The notes beneath the pieces are model-generated. The model saw only the letters and a program-made list of their open reading frames with translations. It did no database searches and had not been told where the DNA came from. Position numbers and translations under genes: made by a program. A stretch of DNA of 18,705 nt from Ardenticatenales bacterium (lineage in GTDB: Bacteria > Chloroflexota > Anaerolineae > Ardenticatenales > Ardenticatenaceae), in assembly GCA_013812995.1 (NCBI GenBank), contig JACCSL010000099.1, forward strand, positions 1-18,705. Direction: 5' to 3'. This document shows positions 1 to 9,300 of the stretch, piece by piece. How positions within the stretch are numbered: the stretch's first letter is position 1; each line of letters starts with the position of its first letter.

Positions 1-3
1 CCG

Positions 4-58
4 CCACGCAGAGCCATAACTCCACCACAAATTCTAGCAGAACCAGTTACGTTTTACA
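4..58 (+). repeat. Dispersed repeat, copy R1
   Basis: This AT-leaning stretch lies just beyond the 3' end of the metal permease gene. It shares its order of blocks with two other places in the window. CCACGCAGAGCCA, then ACCACAAATTC, then CAGAACCAG recur in the reverse complement of 16133-16181. ACCACAAATTC and CAGAA-CAG, followed by TTACGTTTTA, recur at 16209-16243. Aligned by eye, R1 and the reverse complement of copy R2 agree at about four fifths of positions. It has no coding potential of its own. It may be a degraded miniature element or a REP-like intergenic repeat; the class is not recognised. Confidence 0.6.
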
Positions 59-60
59 CA

Positions 61-1248
61 CTACTTCGCATCCAACACAGCATCTCTACGCGGCTCGCTA
101 GCGGTGGCGATCTCCGCCTCGGGCGGCGAGTCCGTTGTGCTCTCCGCGGCCAGCAGGCGCTCGGCCTCGGCCAGCCCGGCCTCGGTCAGCCCCCACTCTC
201 CCTTGTCACTCTCCCGAACCAGCCCTTGCTCGCTGAGTACCCGCAGCGTGCGACGCACACCGCCACCGGGCCGTGCGGCCCGCAGCGTCCCAACCGGGTG
301 CGCGTGATAGAGATCGCCATGCGCCGTTGCGAGCGTGTGCAGGTCGGTGAGCACCGCCGACACGCGAAGCTGCTGGCGGTTGCGCCGCTGCCGCCACCAT
401 TCCCAGAACAGCCCCCGGTTGGGGGCCAGGAGCATCGAGATCAGGACGATCACGCTGATGACCAGAACAATGACCGGCCCTGTGGAAAGCCCCGCCCCGC
501 TGGAGCTGACCAGGGCTCCCACCACGCCAGCGATGACGCCGAAGAGCGCCGAGAGCGCCACCATGAAATCCAGCCGGTCCGTCCACTGACGGGCCGCTGC
601 GGCCGGGGCCACGATCATCGCGCTCATCAGAACGACGCCCACGGTCTGGAGTCCGATGACGATGGCAAGGACGATGAGCGAGGTGAGGAGGGTGTCGATG
701 AGTCGCATGGGAAAGCCGAGCGAGGCTCCGTAGGCGGGATCGAAGGAAAGCAGCTTGAATTCCTTCCAGAAGAGCAGCATAAGCAGCAGCGCGATGGCTC
801 CCACCGCGCCCATCGTGATGACATCCTGGGACACGAGCGCCGCTGCCTTGCCAAAGAGGAACTTGTCCAGCCCCGCCTGCTGTGCGTTGCCTTGACGCTG
901 CACATAGGTCAGGAGGAGCAGCCCGAAGCCGAAGAACACACTCAGGACAATACCGAGCGCCGCGTCCTCCTTGATTCGGGTATGCCGCACCACATTGGAC
1001 ACCAGCAGCGCCCCCAGCCAGCCCGAAATCAGCGCGCCGAACATCAGCGGCAAAAGCGCCTTGCTCCCAACGATCATGAAGGCCAGTACCACACCCGGAA
1101 GGGCGGCATGGCTCATCGCATCGCCCAGCAGCGCCTGCCGCCGGAGTACCGCGAAGCTCCCCAGCGTGCCACTCACGATGCCCAGCACCATTGCGCCGAG
1201 CGCAACAGTGCGCAGAGTATAGTCGGTGAAAATCAATGTCAGGTCCAT
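61..1248 (-). CDS. Metal (Mn/Fe/Zn) ABC transporter permease with C-terminal winged-helix domain
   Basis: This is the membrane channel subunit of an ABC-3 family importer (ZnuB/MntB/TroC-like). Residues 1-280 form about eight hydrophobic helices. They include the family signature near the N-terminus, an LRRQALLGDAMSHAALPG stretch at 35-52, and a conserved late segment with VLMSAMIVAPAAAAR. The start is placed at ATG 1248, which has GAGG eight bases upstream and lies 22 bases after the ATPase gene. An upstream in-frame start would overlap that gene by about 98 bases and add a basic, non-homologous leader. The protein is about 395 residues, against about 270-290 for plain permeases. The extra part, roughly 292-370, reads as a winged helix (VLSEQGLVRES then WGLTEAGLAEAERL), followed by an acidic tail. 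Similar DtxR-like tails are, to my knowledge, found on some TroC-type permeases. The transported metal is not settled by the sequence. Confidence 0.93.
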   Translation of the reverse strand: MDLTLIFTDYTLRTVALGAMVLGIVSGTLGSFAVLRRQALLGDAMSHAALPGVVLAFMIVGSKALLPLMFGALISGWLGALLVSNVVRHTRIKEDAALGIVLSVFFGFGLLLLTYVQRQGNAQQAGLDKFLFGKAAALVSQDVITMGAVGAIALLLMLLFWKEFKLLSFDPAYGASLGFPMRLIDTLLTSLIVLAIVIGLQTVGVVLMSAMIVAPAAAARQWTDRLDFMVALSALFGVIAGVVGALVSSSGAGLSTGPVIVLVISVIVLISMLLAPNRGLFWEWWRQRRNRQQLRVSAVLTDLHTLATAHGDLYHAHPVGTLRAARPGGGVRRTLRVLSEQGLVRESDKGEWGLTEAGLAEAERLLAAESTTDSPPEAEIATASEPRRDAVLDAK

Positions 1249-1270
1249 AAACCGGCCTCGTTTCTTGCCA

Positions 1271-2029
1271 TTACCGGACAGGTGCAGCCTGGAGCAGGGC
1301 AAAGCGGCCGCCGTAGGTGCGCCGCAGATTTTCCTCTGTGAAGACCTCCGCCACTGGACCCTCCGCAATCTTGCGAACGTTCAGCAGCATCACGCGGTCG
1401 AAGTACTCCGCGACCGTCTCCAGGTCGTGGTGAACCACCACCACCGTGCGCCCCCGCTCGCGCAGGGTACGCAGCACACTCATGATGGCGCGCTCCGTGG
1501 TGGCATCCACGCCCTGCAACGGCTCATCCATGAAGTAGATGTCCGCGTCCTGCACGAGCGCCCGTGCCAGGAAGACGCGCTGCTGCTGCCCGCCAGAGAG
1601 CTGCGAGATCTGGCGCTGGGCGAACTCCTCCATGCCCACATCGCCCAGCGCCTGGCGTGCCTCGGCCTGCTCGCCGCGACCGGGGCGGCGGAACCAGCCC
1701 AGCCGCCCATAGGTGCCCATCATCACCACGTCCAGCGCATTCGTCGGGAAATCCCAATCCACGCTGCCGCGCTGGGGCACGTAGCCCACGCGCCGCCGCT
1801 GCTCCTGGATGGTACCACCAAAGATAGATACCTCGCCGGCGGCGGGCTCGATGAGGCCAAGAATCGTTTTAATCAGAGTCGATTTGCCCGCCCCGTTGGG
1901 TCCGACAATCGCCATGAGCGTCGCTGGGGGCACATCTAGGTCGATGTCCCACAGCACGGGCTCCTCGCGGTAGGCCACCGTCAGATCCCGGACGGCGACG
2001 GGTAGGGTTGAGGATGAAGGGTTGCTCAT
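1271..2029 (-). CDS. Metal ABC transporter ATP-binding protein
   Basis: This is the cytoplasmic ATPase that powers the import system, in the ZnuC/MntA/TroB family. Numbered from the chosen start (252 residues), the Walker [10 protein letters not shown] is at 43-51, the Q-loop YVPQRG near 84-89, the ABC signature LSGGQQQR at 144-151, Walker B IYFMDEP at 164-170 and the switch His of VVVHHDLE near 200. The start is ATG 2029, preceded by AGAGGA at good spacing. An in-frame GTG at 2044 overlaps the TGA of the binding-protein gene, but starting there would place this ribosome-binding site inside the coding region. The gene lies 11 bases after the binding-protein gene and 22 before the permease, so the three are almost certainly one transcript. 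Confidence 0.96.
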   Translation of the reverse strand: MSNPSSSTLPVAVRDLTVAYREEPVLWDIDLDVPPATLMAIVGPNGAGKSTLIKTILGLIEPAAGEVSIFGGTIQEQRRRVGYVPQRGSVDWDFPTNALDVVMMGTYGRLGWFRRPGRGEQAEARQALGDVGMEEFAQRQISQLSGGQQQRVFLARALVQDADIYFMDEPLQGVDATTERAIMSVLRTLRERGRTVVVVHHDLETVAEYFDRVMLLNVRKIAEGPVAEVFTEENLRRTYGGRFALLQAAPVR

Positions 2030-2040
2030 CGGTATTCCTC

Positions 2041-2970
2041 TCACTTGAGTGCGTCTACGATTGTGTCGATGTTGAAGCGAATCATACCCTCATAGGTGCC
2101 CTCGGGGGTACCCTCGTTGCCCATCGCGTCGGTGTACAAAGGCCCGGCAATGGTCACCTCGTGGCCCCGTGCCTTCGCGCCCTCCTGCACCGCCTTGATG
2201 ATGTCGGGCGAGATCGTGCTCTCGGCGAAGAGCGCAGGCACATTTCGTTCCACCAACACGTCAATGGTGCTGCGAATATCCTCTACGCTGGCCTCGGTCT
2301 CGGTGCTGATACCCTGCGGGGCGAACACATCGAACTCATAACCCTTCGAGAAGTAATTAAAGGCATCGTGGGCCGTCACCAACATGCGCCGCTCCGCTGG
2401 CAACTCCTGGACCCGCTGCTGCACATAGCTTTCCAACGCCTGAAGCCGTGTGCGGTATTCCTCTGCATTGGCGCGGTACTGCTCGGCATGATCCGGGTCG
2501 AGCTCGATGAGCGCGTCTCGAACGGGGTCAATGGTATGCAGCCACATTTTCACATCCATCCAGACGTGCGGATCATGAAAGCCTGCGAACTCCGGCGGCG
2601 CGAGAAGCTCCTCCTCTGGCACTCCCTCGGCAATGGCAACGGTGGGCTTGCCCGTCTGGTCCATCTGGGCCAACACATCCGTCAGACGCGCCTCCAGGTG
2701 AAGGCCGTTGTAGAAGATGATATCTGCCCCGGCAAGGCGCTGGACATCGCCCTCGCTGGCCTTGTAGAGGTGGGGATCGACGCCCGCCTGCATGAGCTGG
2801 CTGATCTCGACCCGCTCGCCGCCCACATTGTGAACCACATCTCCCACCATGCCGGTCGTCACAACGGCGCGGATGGGGCGATCGCTGATTGCCTCTGTCG
2901 AGCCGCTGGACGACCCGCTACAGGCGGAAAGGAACAAGCTGAGCAGCAAGGGTAGTACTTTTCGGATCAT
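2041..2970 (-). CDS. Metal ABC transporter substrate-binding lipoprotein (ZnuA/TroA/MntC family)
   Basis: This exported lipoprotein captures the metal ion and delivers it to the permease. The N-terminus is a lipoprotein signal: MIRK, a run of Leu, and the lipobox LSAC with the lipidated Cys at 17. Four ligand positions of the cluster A-I (TroA-like) family are present: His67 in DPHLY, His135 in DPHVWMD, His201 in TAHDAFNYF and Asp281 in YTDAMG. Spacing closely follows the H-H-H-D set of TroA. The loop between the first two ligands is short and lacks the His-rich stretch of many zinc-specific ZnuA proteins. That leaves Mn or Fe at least as likely as Zn (inference). ATG 2970 has AGGAG six to seven bases upstream. 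It is the first gene of the operon and faces the control region at 2971-3060. Confidence 0.95.
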   Translation of the reverse strand: MIRKVLPLLLSLFLSACSGSSSGSTEAISDRPIRAVVTTGMVGDVVHNVGGERVEISQLMQAGVDPHLYKASEGDVQRLAGADIIFYNGLHLEARLTDVLAQMDQTGKPTVAIAEGVPEEELLAPPEFAGFHDPHVWMDVKMWLHTIDPVRDALIELDPDHAEQYRANAEEYRTRLQALESYVQQRVQELPAERRMLVTAHDAFNYFSKGYEFDVFAPQGISTETEASVEDIRSTIDVLVERNVPALFAESTISPDIIKAVQEGAKARGHEVTIAGPLYTDAMGNEGTPEGTYEGMIRFNIDTIVDALK

Positions 2971-2998
2971 GAAGCACTCCTGGAAAATTTCGTCTCTG

Positions 2999-3041
2999 TT
3001 AGGTTAATTTTTAGGATAGACAAAATTTAGATCGTTCTAAA
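2999..3041 (-). promoter_or_regulatory. Probable metal-regulated promoter/operator of the ABC operon
   Basis: On the minus strand a -35-like TTTAGA (3036-3041) and a -10-like TATCCT (3013-3018) are 17 bases apart, upstream of the binding-protein start. The -35 is one arm of a perfect inverted repeat, TTTAGA-N4-TCTAAA (3026-3041). A second element on the plus strand, TTAGGTTAATTTTTAGG (2999-3015), covers the -10. Its first eight bases equal the half-site of the DtxR/IdeR consensus. A bound repressor here would block RNA polymerase, as expected for metal uptake genes. The regulator is not encoded in the window. Both hexamers are only 4/6 matches, so the exact promoter is tentative. Confidence 0.42.
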
Positions 3042-3080
3042 AATAATCTGTTTCCTTGCCCTTGTCAATATCTGTTTGCG

Positions 3081-3094
3081 GAGACTTTTGTCTC
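3081..3094. promoter_or_regulatory. Short inverted repeat in the divergent control region
   Basis: GAGAC-TTTT-GTCTC is a perfect five-base dyad with a four-base centre. It lies about 15 bases upstream of the candidate -35 of the coiled-coil/selB transcript. It could be an operator half-pair or chance; no protein is suggested by the sequence. Confidence 0.2.
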
Positions 3095-3108
3095 TATCAG
3101 CAAATCAA

Positions 3109-3137
3109 TTGCCGAAGCCATTGAACATCAGTAATAT
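3109..3137 (+). promoter_or_regulatory. Candidate promoter of the coiled-coil/selB operon
   Basis: TTGCCG (3109-3114) and TAATAT (3132-3137) are separated by exactly 17 bases. They lie about 40 bases upstream of the GTG start at 3180. Each hexamer matches four of six positions of the housekeeping sigma consensus. The placement is good but the match is modest. Confidence 0.33.
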
Positions 3138-3179
3138 CCCTTTCTATCTAATCACGATGGTAGTCAGGATGGAGACGAC

Positions 3180-4418
3180 GTGGATATCAACCAGAACAGT
3201 CAGATCAACTGGCTAGACGAGGAACTCCGCCGCGCTAAGGCGACAGTGACCGAAGTGCGCCAGAGGGTAGAGGGGCAGACACTTGAGATCATCGATCAGT
3301 CCAAGCGGATTCAGGAGCTAGAGGGGCGACTGGCAAGCACCCAGGCCAAACTGGGCCGCTTCAATGTGCTGGAGCAGACCATCCAGCAGGTGAAGGATGA
3401 GCTGGTGCACATGGTGCGCGAGCAGGAAGAGGAGGTTGTCCGCCACCAGCGCGAGCTTTCCAAGAGTCGCCAGCTGGAGCAGGAGAGCACTGCCCGCGCC
3501 CTGAACGAGCTTCGCCGCAGCCTGGAGAGCATCCCGCCCCTTCAGGAACGCTTTACCATTCTCAAGGCGGAAGACCAGAGGTTGGGCGAGGTCGTCCAGA
3601 ATCTTCAGACACGTATCACCGCGCACGAGCGACAGACGAGCCAGCTGCCGGAGCGGCTCACCTACATTGAGGGGCAGCGTGCGCAGGATATGAAGGCCGT
3701 GACGCAGATTCAGGCTGAGGTAGTCGAGCTGCTGCGCCGCACGGAAAACATTGCCAGCAAGCATGACCTGGTGGATGACATTGCGCGCAAGACGGAGCAG
3801 CGGGTAAACGCCCTCTCCTCGTTGCGCGAAGAATTGACCAAGCGCCAGGCACAGGTAATGGAAGACATCCGGCTCAGAGAGGTGCTCCGCGACCAGCAGA
3901 TGCAGGAATGGCAGAAGGTTCTGGGGCACTTCGAGGAGGAGATGGGCAAGCACCGCAAGGCATTGGAGCGTTTCGGACGCCAGCAGGATGAGGTGCAGCA
4001 GTATCTCGTCGGTATGGAAGAGTACAAGCAGGTGCTCAACCGCGAGCAGCAGCAGGTCACGCAGGTGCAGCGCCTCTCCGAGGAGCGGCAGCGACGGGAG
4101 CTCGAAGAATGGGTCGCCGCGAACGAGCAGCGGTGGACCAAGTCGCGGCTGGAGCAAGAGGCGCAGTGGAACCAGCATCACACCCGCACCGAGGAAGTCA
4201 ATAGCCGCCTGAAGCAGCTGGATGGCTGGCGCGTGGAAGATGTGGAGCGGGTCCAGCGGATCAACAAGGAGTTGATTCTTATCAAGGAAGAGTACCGCGC
4301 CAAGCTGCGCGAGCTGTGGGCGGTGTGGGAGAAGGCAGCTATTTTCCAGCTGGACAGTGTCCGCCGCTGGTACGACGAGATTACTGGGACGGTCCAGGAG
4401 AAGATCGGCGATAGGTAG
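3180..4418 (+). CDS. Long coiled-coil protein of unknown function
   Basis: The product is 412 residues. It is almost entirely charged and Gln-rich with heptad-like spacing of Leu, Val and Ile, so it should be a long alpha-helical coiled coil from about residue 10 to 395. It has no signal peptide, no membrane segment, no Walker motif and almost no Cys. The start is GTG 3180, with GGAG five bases upstream; nearby ATG triplets are out of frame. Its stop lies six bases before selB, so the two genes are probably co-transcribed. It resembles the rod parts of SMC or myosin-like proteins only in composition, and no family was recognised. A structural or scaffolding role would be a guess. The link with selB may be only positional. 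Confidence 0.85.
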   Translation: MDINQNSQINWLDEELRRAKATVTEVRQRVEGQTLEIIDQSKRIQELEGRLASTQAKLGRFNVLEQTIQQVKDELVHMVREQEEEVVRHQRELSKSRQLEQESTARALNELRRSLESIPPLQERFTILKAEDQRLGEVVQNLQTRITAHERQTSQLPERLTYIEGQRAQDMKAVTQIQAEVVELLRRTENIASKHDLVDDIARKTEQRVNALSSLREELTKRQAQVMEDIRLREVLRDQQMQEWQKVLGHFEEEMGKHRKALERFGRQQDEVQQYLVGMEEYKQVLNREQQQVTQVQRLSEERQRRELEEWVAANEQRWTKSRLEQEAQWNQHHTRTEEVNSRLKQLDGWRVEDVERVQRINKELILIKEEYRAKLRELWAVWEKAAIFQLDSVRRWYDEITGTVQEKIGDR

Positions 4419-4424
4419 GCAATC

Positions 4425-6293
4425 ATGAGAGTCATCGGCACAGCAGGGCATGTGGATCATGGCAAATCGACGCTCGTCAAGGCCCTGACAGGGATCGACC
4501 CGGATCGCCTGAAAGAGGAAAAGGAGCGTGAGATGACCATCGACCTCGGCTTTGCCTGGCTCACGCTGCCGGATGGCGAGGTCGTCAGCATCGTCGATGT
4601 GCCCGGCCACGAAGATTTCATCCGCAACATGCTGGCGGGCGTCGGGGGCATTGATCTGGCACTGCTGGTTATTGCGGCGGATGAATCCATCATGCCCCAG
4701 ACGCGCGAGCACCTGAATATCCTGGACCTGCTTCAGGTGCCACGCGGAATTGTCGCGCTCACTAAGATCGACCTGGTGAGCGAGCCGGAGTGGCTGGAAC
4801 TCGTGGAGATGGAAGTCGCCGAGGTGCTTCAGGGGACACGGCTGGAAGGCGCGCCGCTGGTGCCTCTCTCCGCGCGACATGGGCAGGGGCTTGACCGCCT
4901 GTTGGCCACGCTCGCGCTTGCGCTTCAGGAAACGTCACCCCGCACCGACCTGGGACGCCCCCGCCTCTCGGTGGATCGCGTTTTCTCCATCGCAGGCTTT
5001 GGAACGGTGGTGACGGGCACGCTTCTGGATGGCACGCTACGCGTCGGCGATGAGGTCGTGCTGCTGCCACGCGGCAGGACAGGGCGGGTGCGCGGCCTGC
5101 AAACCCACCACGAGAAGGTGGAAGAGGCTGGCCCCGGACGCCGCCTCGCCGTGAACCTCAGCGGGCTGGAAACCGACGATATTCGGCGGGGCGATCTCCT
5201 CGCGCATCCCGGCGACTACCACGCCACGCGCCTCGTTGATGTGATGCTGCGCCTCCTGCCGGATGTCGAGCGCCCCATCCGCCACAATCAGGAGATCGAC
5301 TTCTTCAGCGGGGCGGCGCAGCAGATCGGCCATGTACGCCTCATCGGCAGGTCAGAGCTATTGCCAGGGGAGGAGGGATTCGCGCAGATTCACCTCGTGG
5401 AGCCGCTGGCGCTCGCCCGTGGCGACCGCTACATCCTGCGCCAATCCTCGCCCTCCAAAACGCTGGGCGGTGGGCGCGTCTTGGATGCGCTCCCCCGGAG
5501 CCGCTGGCGGCGTTCCCGCCCGGAGAGCGTAGCACGCTTTCGCCTGCTCGCGGAGGGCTCCCCCAGCGACCTGCTGGTGCAGAAGCTCGTTGCCCTGGAG
5601 CCCACCGACGAGCGTACCCTGCTGGCGGCGCTGCCTCTCCCCGCCGATGTGGCGCGGACGGCCCTCGCGGAGACGCTGGAGGCCCATCAGGTGCGTCGCC
5701 TGGAAGAGGGGACATTGCTCAGCGCGGAGGGATGGACGCGGCGCGAGGAGCAGCTGCATCGTGCCCTGGCCCAGTACCACAAGAGCTTTCCCCTGCGCCT
5801 CGGTCTCCCGCGCGAGGAGGTCGCCAGCCGGCTGGCGCTCAAGCCCAAGGCGGCGGCGGCCTTTCTCCAGGCACTGACCGAGGCGGGACGGGTGCGTGCC
5901 GGGGCAGAGTGGGTGGCCCTGGCAGACTTTGCAATTACCCTGAACCTGACCCAACAGCAGCAGCTTGCACAACTCCTCGACAAGTTCGCAGCGGCCCCCT
6001 TCACCCCGCCCAACCCTGGCGAGACGATGGAGCTGATCGGGGAAGAGTTGATGAATTACCTCATCGCTCGGGGCGAGCTGGTGCGCATCAGCCACGAGGT
6101 GCTGCTGGGGCGGGCCGCGTACGAAGCGATGGTGCAGGGTGTACGGGCGCTTGGGGCCGAGCAGGGCGATATTACCGCTGCCGATCTGCGCGACCGCTTT
6201 CAGACCTCGCGCAAGTACGCCATTGCTCTGCTGGAGCATCTGGATACCCTCAAGGTGACCCGGCGGGTGGGCGACAAACGTATTCTGCGGTAG
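4425..6293 (+). CDS. selB: Selenocysteine-specific translation elongation factor SelB
   Basis: SelB is the GTPase that carries Sec-tRNA(Sec) to the ribosome at UGA codons marked by a SECIS hairpin. The G domain is intact: G1 GHVDHGKST at 8-16, the G2 Thr38 in [11 protein letters not shown]3 DVPGHEDF at 58-65 and G4 TKID at 113-116. Beta-barrel EF-Tu-like domains follow ([21 protein letters not shown] near 185). The C-terminal third carries the winged-helix repeats that bind SECIS RNA, ending in [13 protein letters not shown] and [10 protein letters not shown], which is typical of SelB. The length of 622 is close to the 614 of E. coli SelB. ATG 4425 follows the coiled-coil gene by six bases. 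A plain EF-Tu is excluded by the C-terminal extension. No selA, selD, tRNA-Sec gene or SECIS hairpin was seen in the window. Confidence 0.96.
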   Translation: MRVIGTAGHVDHGKSTLVKALTGIDPDRLKEEKEREMTIDLGFAWLTLPDGEVVSIVDVPGHEDFIRNMLAGVGGIDLALLVIAADESIMPQTREHLNILDLLQVPRGIVALTKIDLVSEPEWLELVEMEVAEVLQGTRLEGAPLVPLSARHGQGLDRLLATLALALQETSPRTDLGRPRLSVDRVFSIAGFGTVVTGTLLDGTLRVGDEVVLLPRGRTGRVRGLQTHHEKVEEAGPGRRLAVNLSGLETDDIRRGDLLAHPGDYHATRLVDVMLRLLPDVERPIRHNQEIDFFSGAAQQIGHVRLIGRSELLPGEEGFAQIHLVEPLALARGDRYILRQSSPSKTLGGGRVLDALPRSRWRRSRPESVARFRLLAEGSPSDLLVQKLVALEPTDERTLLAALPLPADVARTALAETLEAHQVRRLEEGTLLSAEGWTRREEQLHRALAQYHKSFPLRLGLPREEVASRLALKPKAAAAFLQALTEAGRVRAGAEWVALADFAITLNLTQQQQLAQLLDKFAAAPFTPPNPGETMELIGEELMNYLIARGELVRISHEVLLGRAAYEAMVQGVRALGAEQGDITAADLRDRFQTSRKYAIALLEHLDTLKVTRRVGDKRILR

Positions 6294-6339
6294 CCCGTGC
6301 CTTTTTGAGGTTCCTTCATTCCTGGTTTGGAGCGCGTCG

Positions 6340-9300
6340 ATGGACGACATTTCGGTTTATTTACCTATGGACCGCCGCCAGGCACTGGTGCGGAACGAGA
6401 CGCTCGCTCAGCAGACAACGGGCACGGTCCTCTTCGCTGCCATCTCCAACCTGACCCCTCTCACCAATGCGCTCATGGAGGAATATGGGGAGAAACGCGG
6501 CCCTGAAGAGCTGGCCCGGCAACTGGATTATGTCTACGACATCCTGATTGCCCAGGTCAATCGCTATCGCGGGAGCGTCATCAACTTCGCCCATGATTCG
6601 CTGACCTGCTGGTTTGACAAGGATGATGGGCGACGGGCGACAGCGGCGGGCCTGCTCATGCAGCAGGAGATGGGAAAGTTTGCGGCCCTGCAATCCATGT
6701 CGGGGAGCCGGACCACCCTTGCCATGCGCGTTGGCATCACCCACGGGCCGGTACAGCGCTTTGTCGTCGGGAACCCGGCGATCCAGCGGCTGGATCTGTT
6801 CGTGGGTGACCCTCTGGCACGCATGGTCACGGCGGAGCAGCAGGCCCGCCGGGGCGAGGTCGTGGTGGACGAGCGGAGCGCGCAGGCCCTCGGCGATGCC
6901 ATCGAGATCACCGAGGTGCGGCCTGGCAGCCTCGCTCTCGTCGAGAGACTCCGCCGCCCGATTCCCCCACCCACCCCCTGGCCTCCCATCCGTGCGACCA
7001 GCCTCAGCCTCGATCAGCTACAGCCCTGGTTGCCACCCTTCGTCTACAAACGCTTTCAGGCGGGCCAAGGGGAATTTCCCAGCGAGATGCGCTCAGTGGT
7101 AGCACTCCTCCTGAGCTTTAGCGGCCTCGACTACCAACAGGAGGGGGAGATCAGCCACAAGCTGGATCGATACATCCGCTGGGTACAGGAAACGATGGCG
7201 CGCTACGAGGGAACCCTGCTGGATGCCACGCTCATGGATAAGGGGGGCTATCTCTATGCTATTTTCGGCATCCCTGTCGCCCACGAGGATGACTCAACCC
7301 GCGCCGCCCTGGCGGCCTGGGCACTGCGCAGCCCCCCGGAAGAGCTTAACTACATCACGGGGGTACGCATCGGCCTCAGCCAGGGCAGGCTGCGCGCCGG
7401 AGCCTACGGCGGGCAGATTCGCCGCACCTACAACGTCCTCGGTGAGGAGGTCAACCTGGCCGCCCGGCTGATGCAGTACGCCGCCCCCGGTCAGGTGCTG
7501 GCGACCGGGCGAATCCAGGCAGCCACCGCGCACCGCATTCGCTGGCACGAGTTACCGGGAATGCGCGTACGGGGCCACCTGGAGCCGATCCAGCTCTTTT
7601 ATATGCGCGGCGTGAGTAGCCGCCAGACCCTCAAGCTGCTTGAACCCAGCTATGACCTGCCAATGGTGGGTCGAGAGAGCGAACTGGCAAAAATCGAGGC
7701 GAAATTCTCTCTAGCCCTGCTGGGCGAGGGGCAAATCGTGGGAATCACCGCTGAGGCAGGCATGGGCAAGTCGCGCCTGCTGGCGGAGGTACTGCGCATG
7801 GCGCGGGCACGCAGCGTGGTAGCCTATGGCGGCGAGTGCCATGTTCACGGCAGCAATACGCCCTATCTCGTCTGGCAACCCATCTGGCGCACCTTCTTTG
7901 GCCTAGACGAAACCTGGTCACCGGAGGCCCAGCGCCATGCCCTGGAGCGCGAACTTAACCGGATTGCACCCCAGTTCCTCCCGCGCCTCCCCCTGCTGGA
8001 CCAGGCGCTCCCGCTCCCCATTCCGGAAAATGACCTTACCCGCTCCATGGATGCCCATCTGCGCAAGCTCTCACGCGAATCCCTGCTGGTCGAGTGTCTC
8101 AAAATACGAGCGACCAACACCCCGATGATGCTCGTGCTAGAGGATCTGCACTGGGTAGATCCGCTCTCCCGAGATCTGTTAGAGGCGGCATGTCGAGCCA
8201 TCAGCACCCTTCCGGTGCTCATCGTGCTGGCCTATCGTCCCTCGGACATCGACCTGCTCCAGAGTATCCGCGTCGCGACCCTGCCGCATTTCAGCGAGAT
8301 TCGCCTGCAAGAGTTCAACACCCAGGAAGCCGGGCGACTCATCGCGCTCAAGCTCACCCAGGTGGGCAAGGAGATCGGAAGCTCCCCCACCAACCCGAAT
8401 TCTCTCACCAGCTTTATCGCGATGGTCAAGAAGCTGGCACAGCAGGCGCAGGGGAATCCCTTCTACATTGAGGAGTTGCTGAATTTCCTGCGTGACCGGG
8501 GCCTGGACCCTCGCGAGAGTGCGAGCTGGCAGGAGATCACCTTTCCTGATACGCTCCACGGTCTCATCTTGAGCCGCTTCGATCAACTTAACGATCTACA
8601 GAAGAAAATTCTGGGGGCCGCAAGTGTCATCGGCCGGCTCTTCCGGCTCTCCTGGCTGCTGGGCTACTGCCCCTGGCTGGGCGACCCGGCGCAGGTCCAG
8701 GCAGAGCTAGAGACCATGAATCGGCTGGATCTGACGCCTATGGAGGCCCCGGCGGAGAGAACCTACCTGTTCAAGCACATTGTCACGCAGGAGGTGGCCT
8801 ACAACAGCCTCGACGAGGCCACCCGGCGGGCCCTGCACGAGCATCTGGCGCGCTACCTAGAGGCGCAGATGGCGGCGGGAACATTGCGCGATCTCCCCAT
8901 CAGCCTGCTGACCTACCACTACGAGCGCAGCGAAAATCTGGAGAAGAAACGCGAGTACCTGCGCCGCGCGGGCGATGCGGCCCAGGTCGCCTACGCCAAC
9001 CAGACGGCCATCGACTATTACCAGAGGTTGTTGGCACTGCTGGGCGAGCAGGAGCCGCATCGCGGGGAGATTCTGCTCCTGTACGGCACCGTTCTGGAGC
9101 GGGTGGGGCGCTGGCAGGAGGCGCAACGAGGGTACCTGGAGGCCCTGGCGCTGGCCGAGCAGCGCAGGAGCCTCCATGATCAGGCGCGATGTCAACTGGC
9201 CCTGGGCTCCGTGCTGGAAAAGGTCGCGCATTTCGACGAGGCGATTGCATGGCTGGAAAAAGCCCGTAATTCTTATGAGCGCCAGGCAGCGTGGGGTGGG

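Noticed and set aside
226..1341. Plus-strand open frame of 371 codons opposite the permease
   Set aside because: His/Arg/Gln-rich shadow without motifs; the minus strand encodes an unmistakable ABC-3 permease.
1271..2044. GTG start of the ABC ATPase at 2044
   Set aside because: It would place the AGAGGA ribosome-binding site inside the gene; ATG 2029 is correctly spaced from it.
3318..4880. Long minus-strand open frame (520 codons) opposite the coiled-coil gene and selB start
   Set aside because: It spans two well-supported plus-strand genes; its Leu/His-rich composition is the mirror of their codons. The plus strand has ribosome-binding sites and clear motifs.
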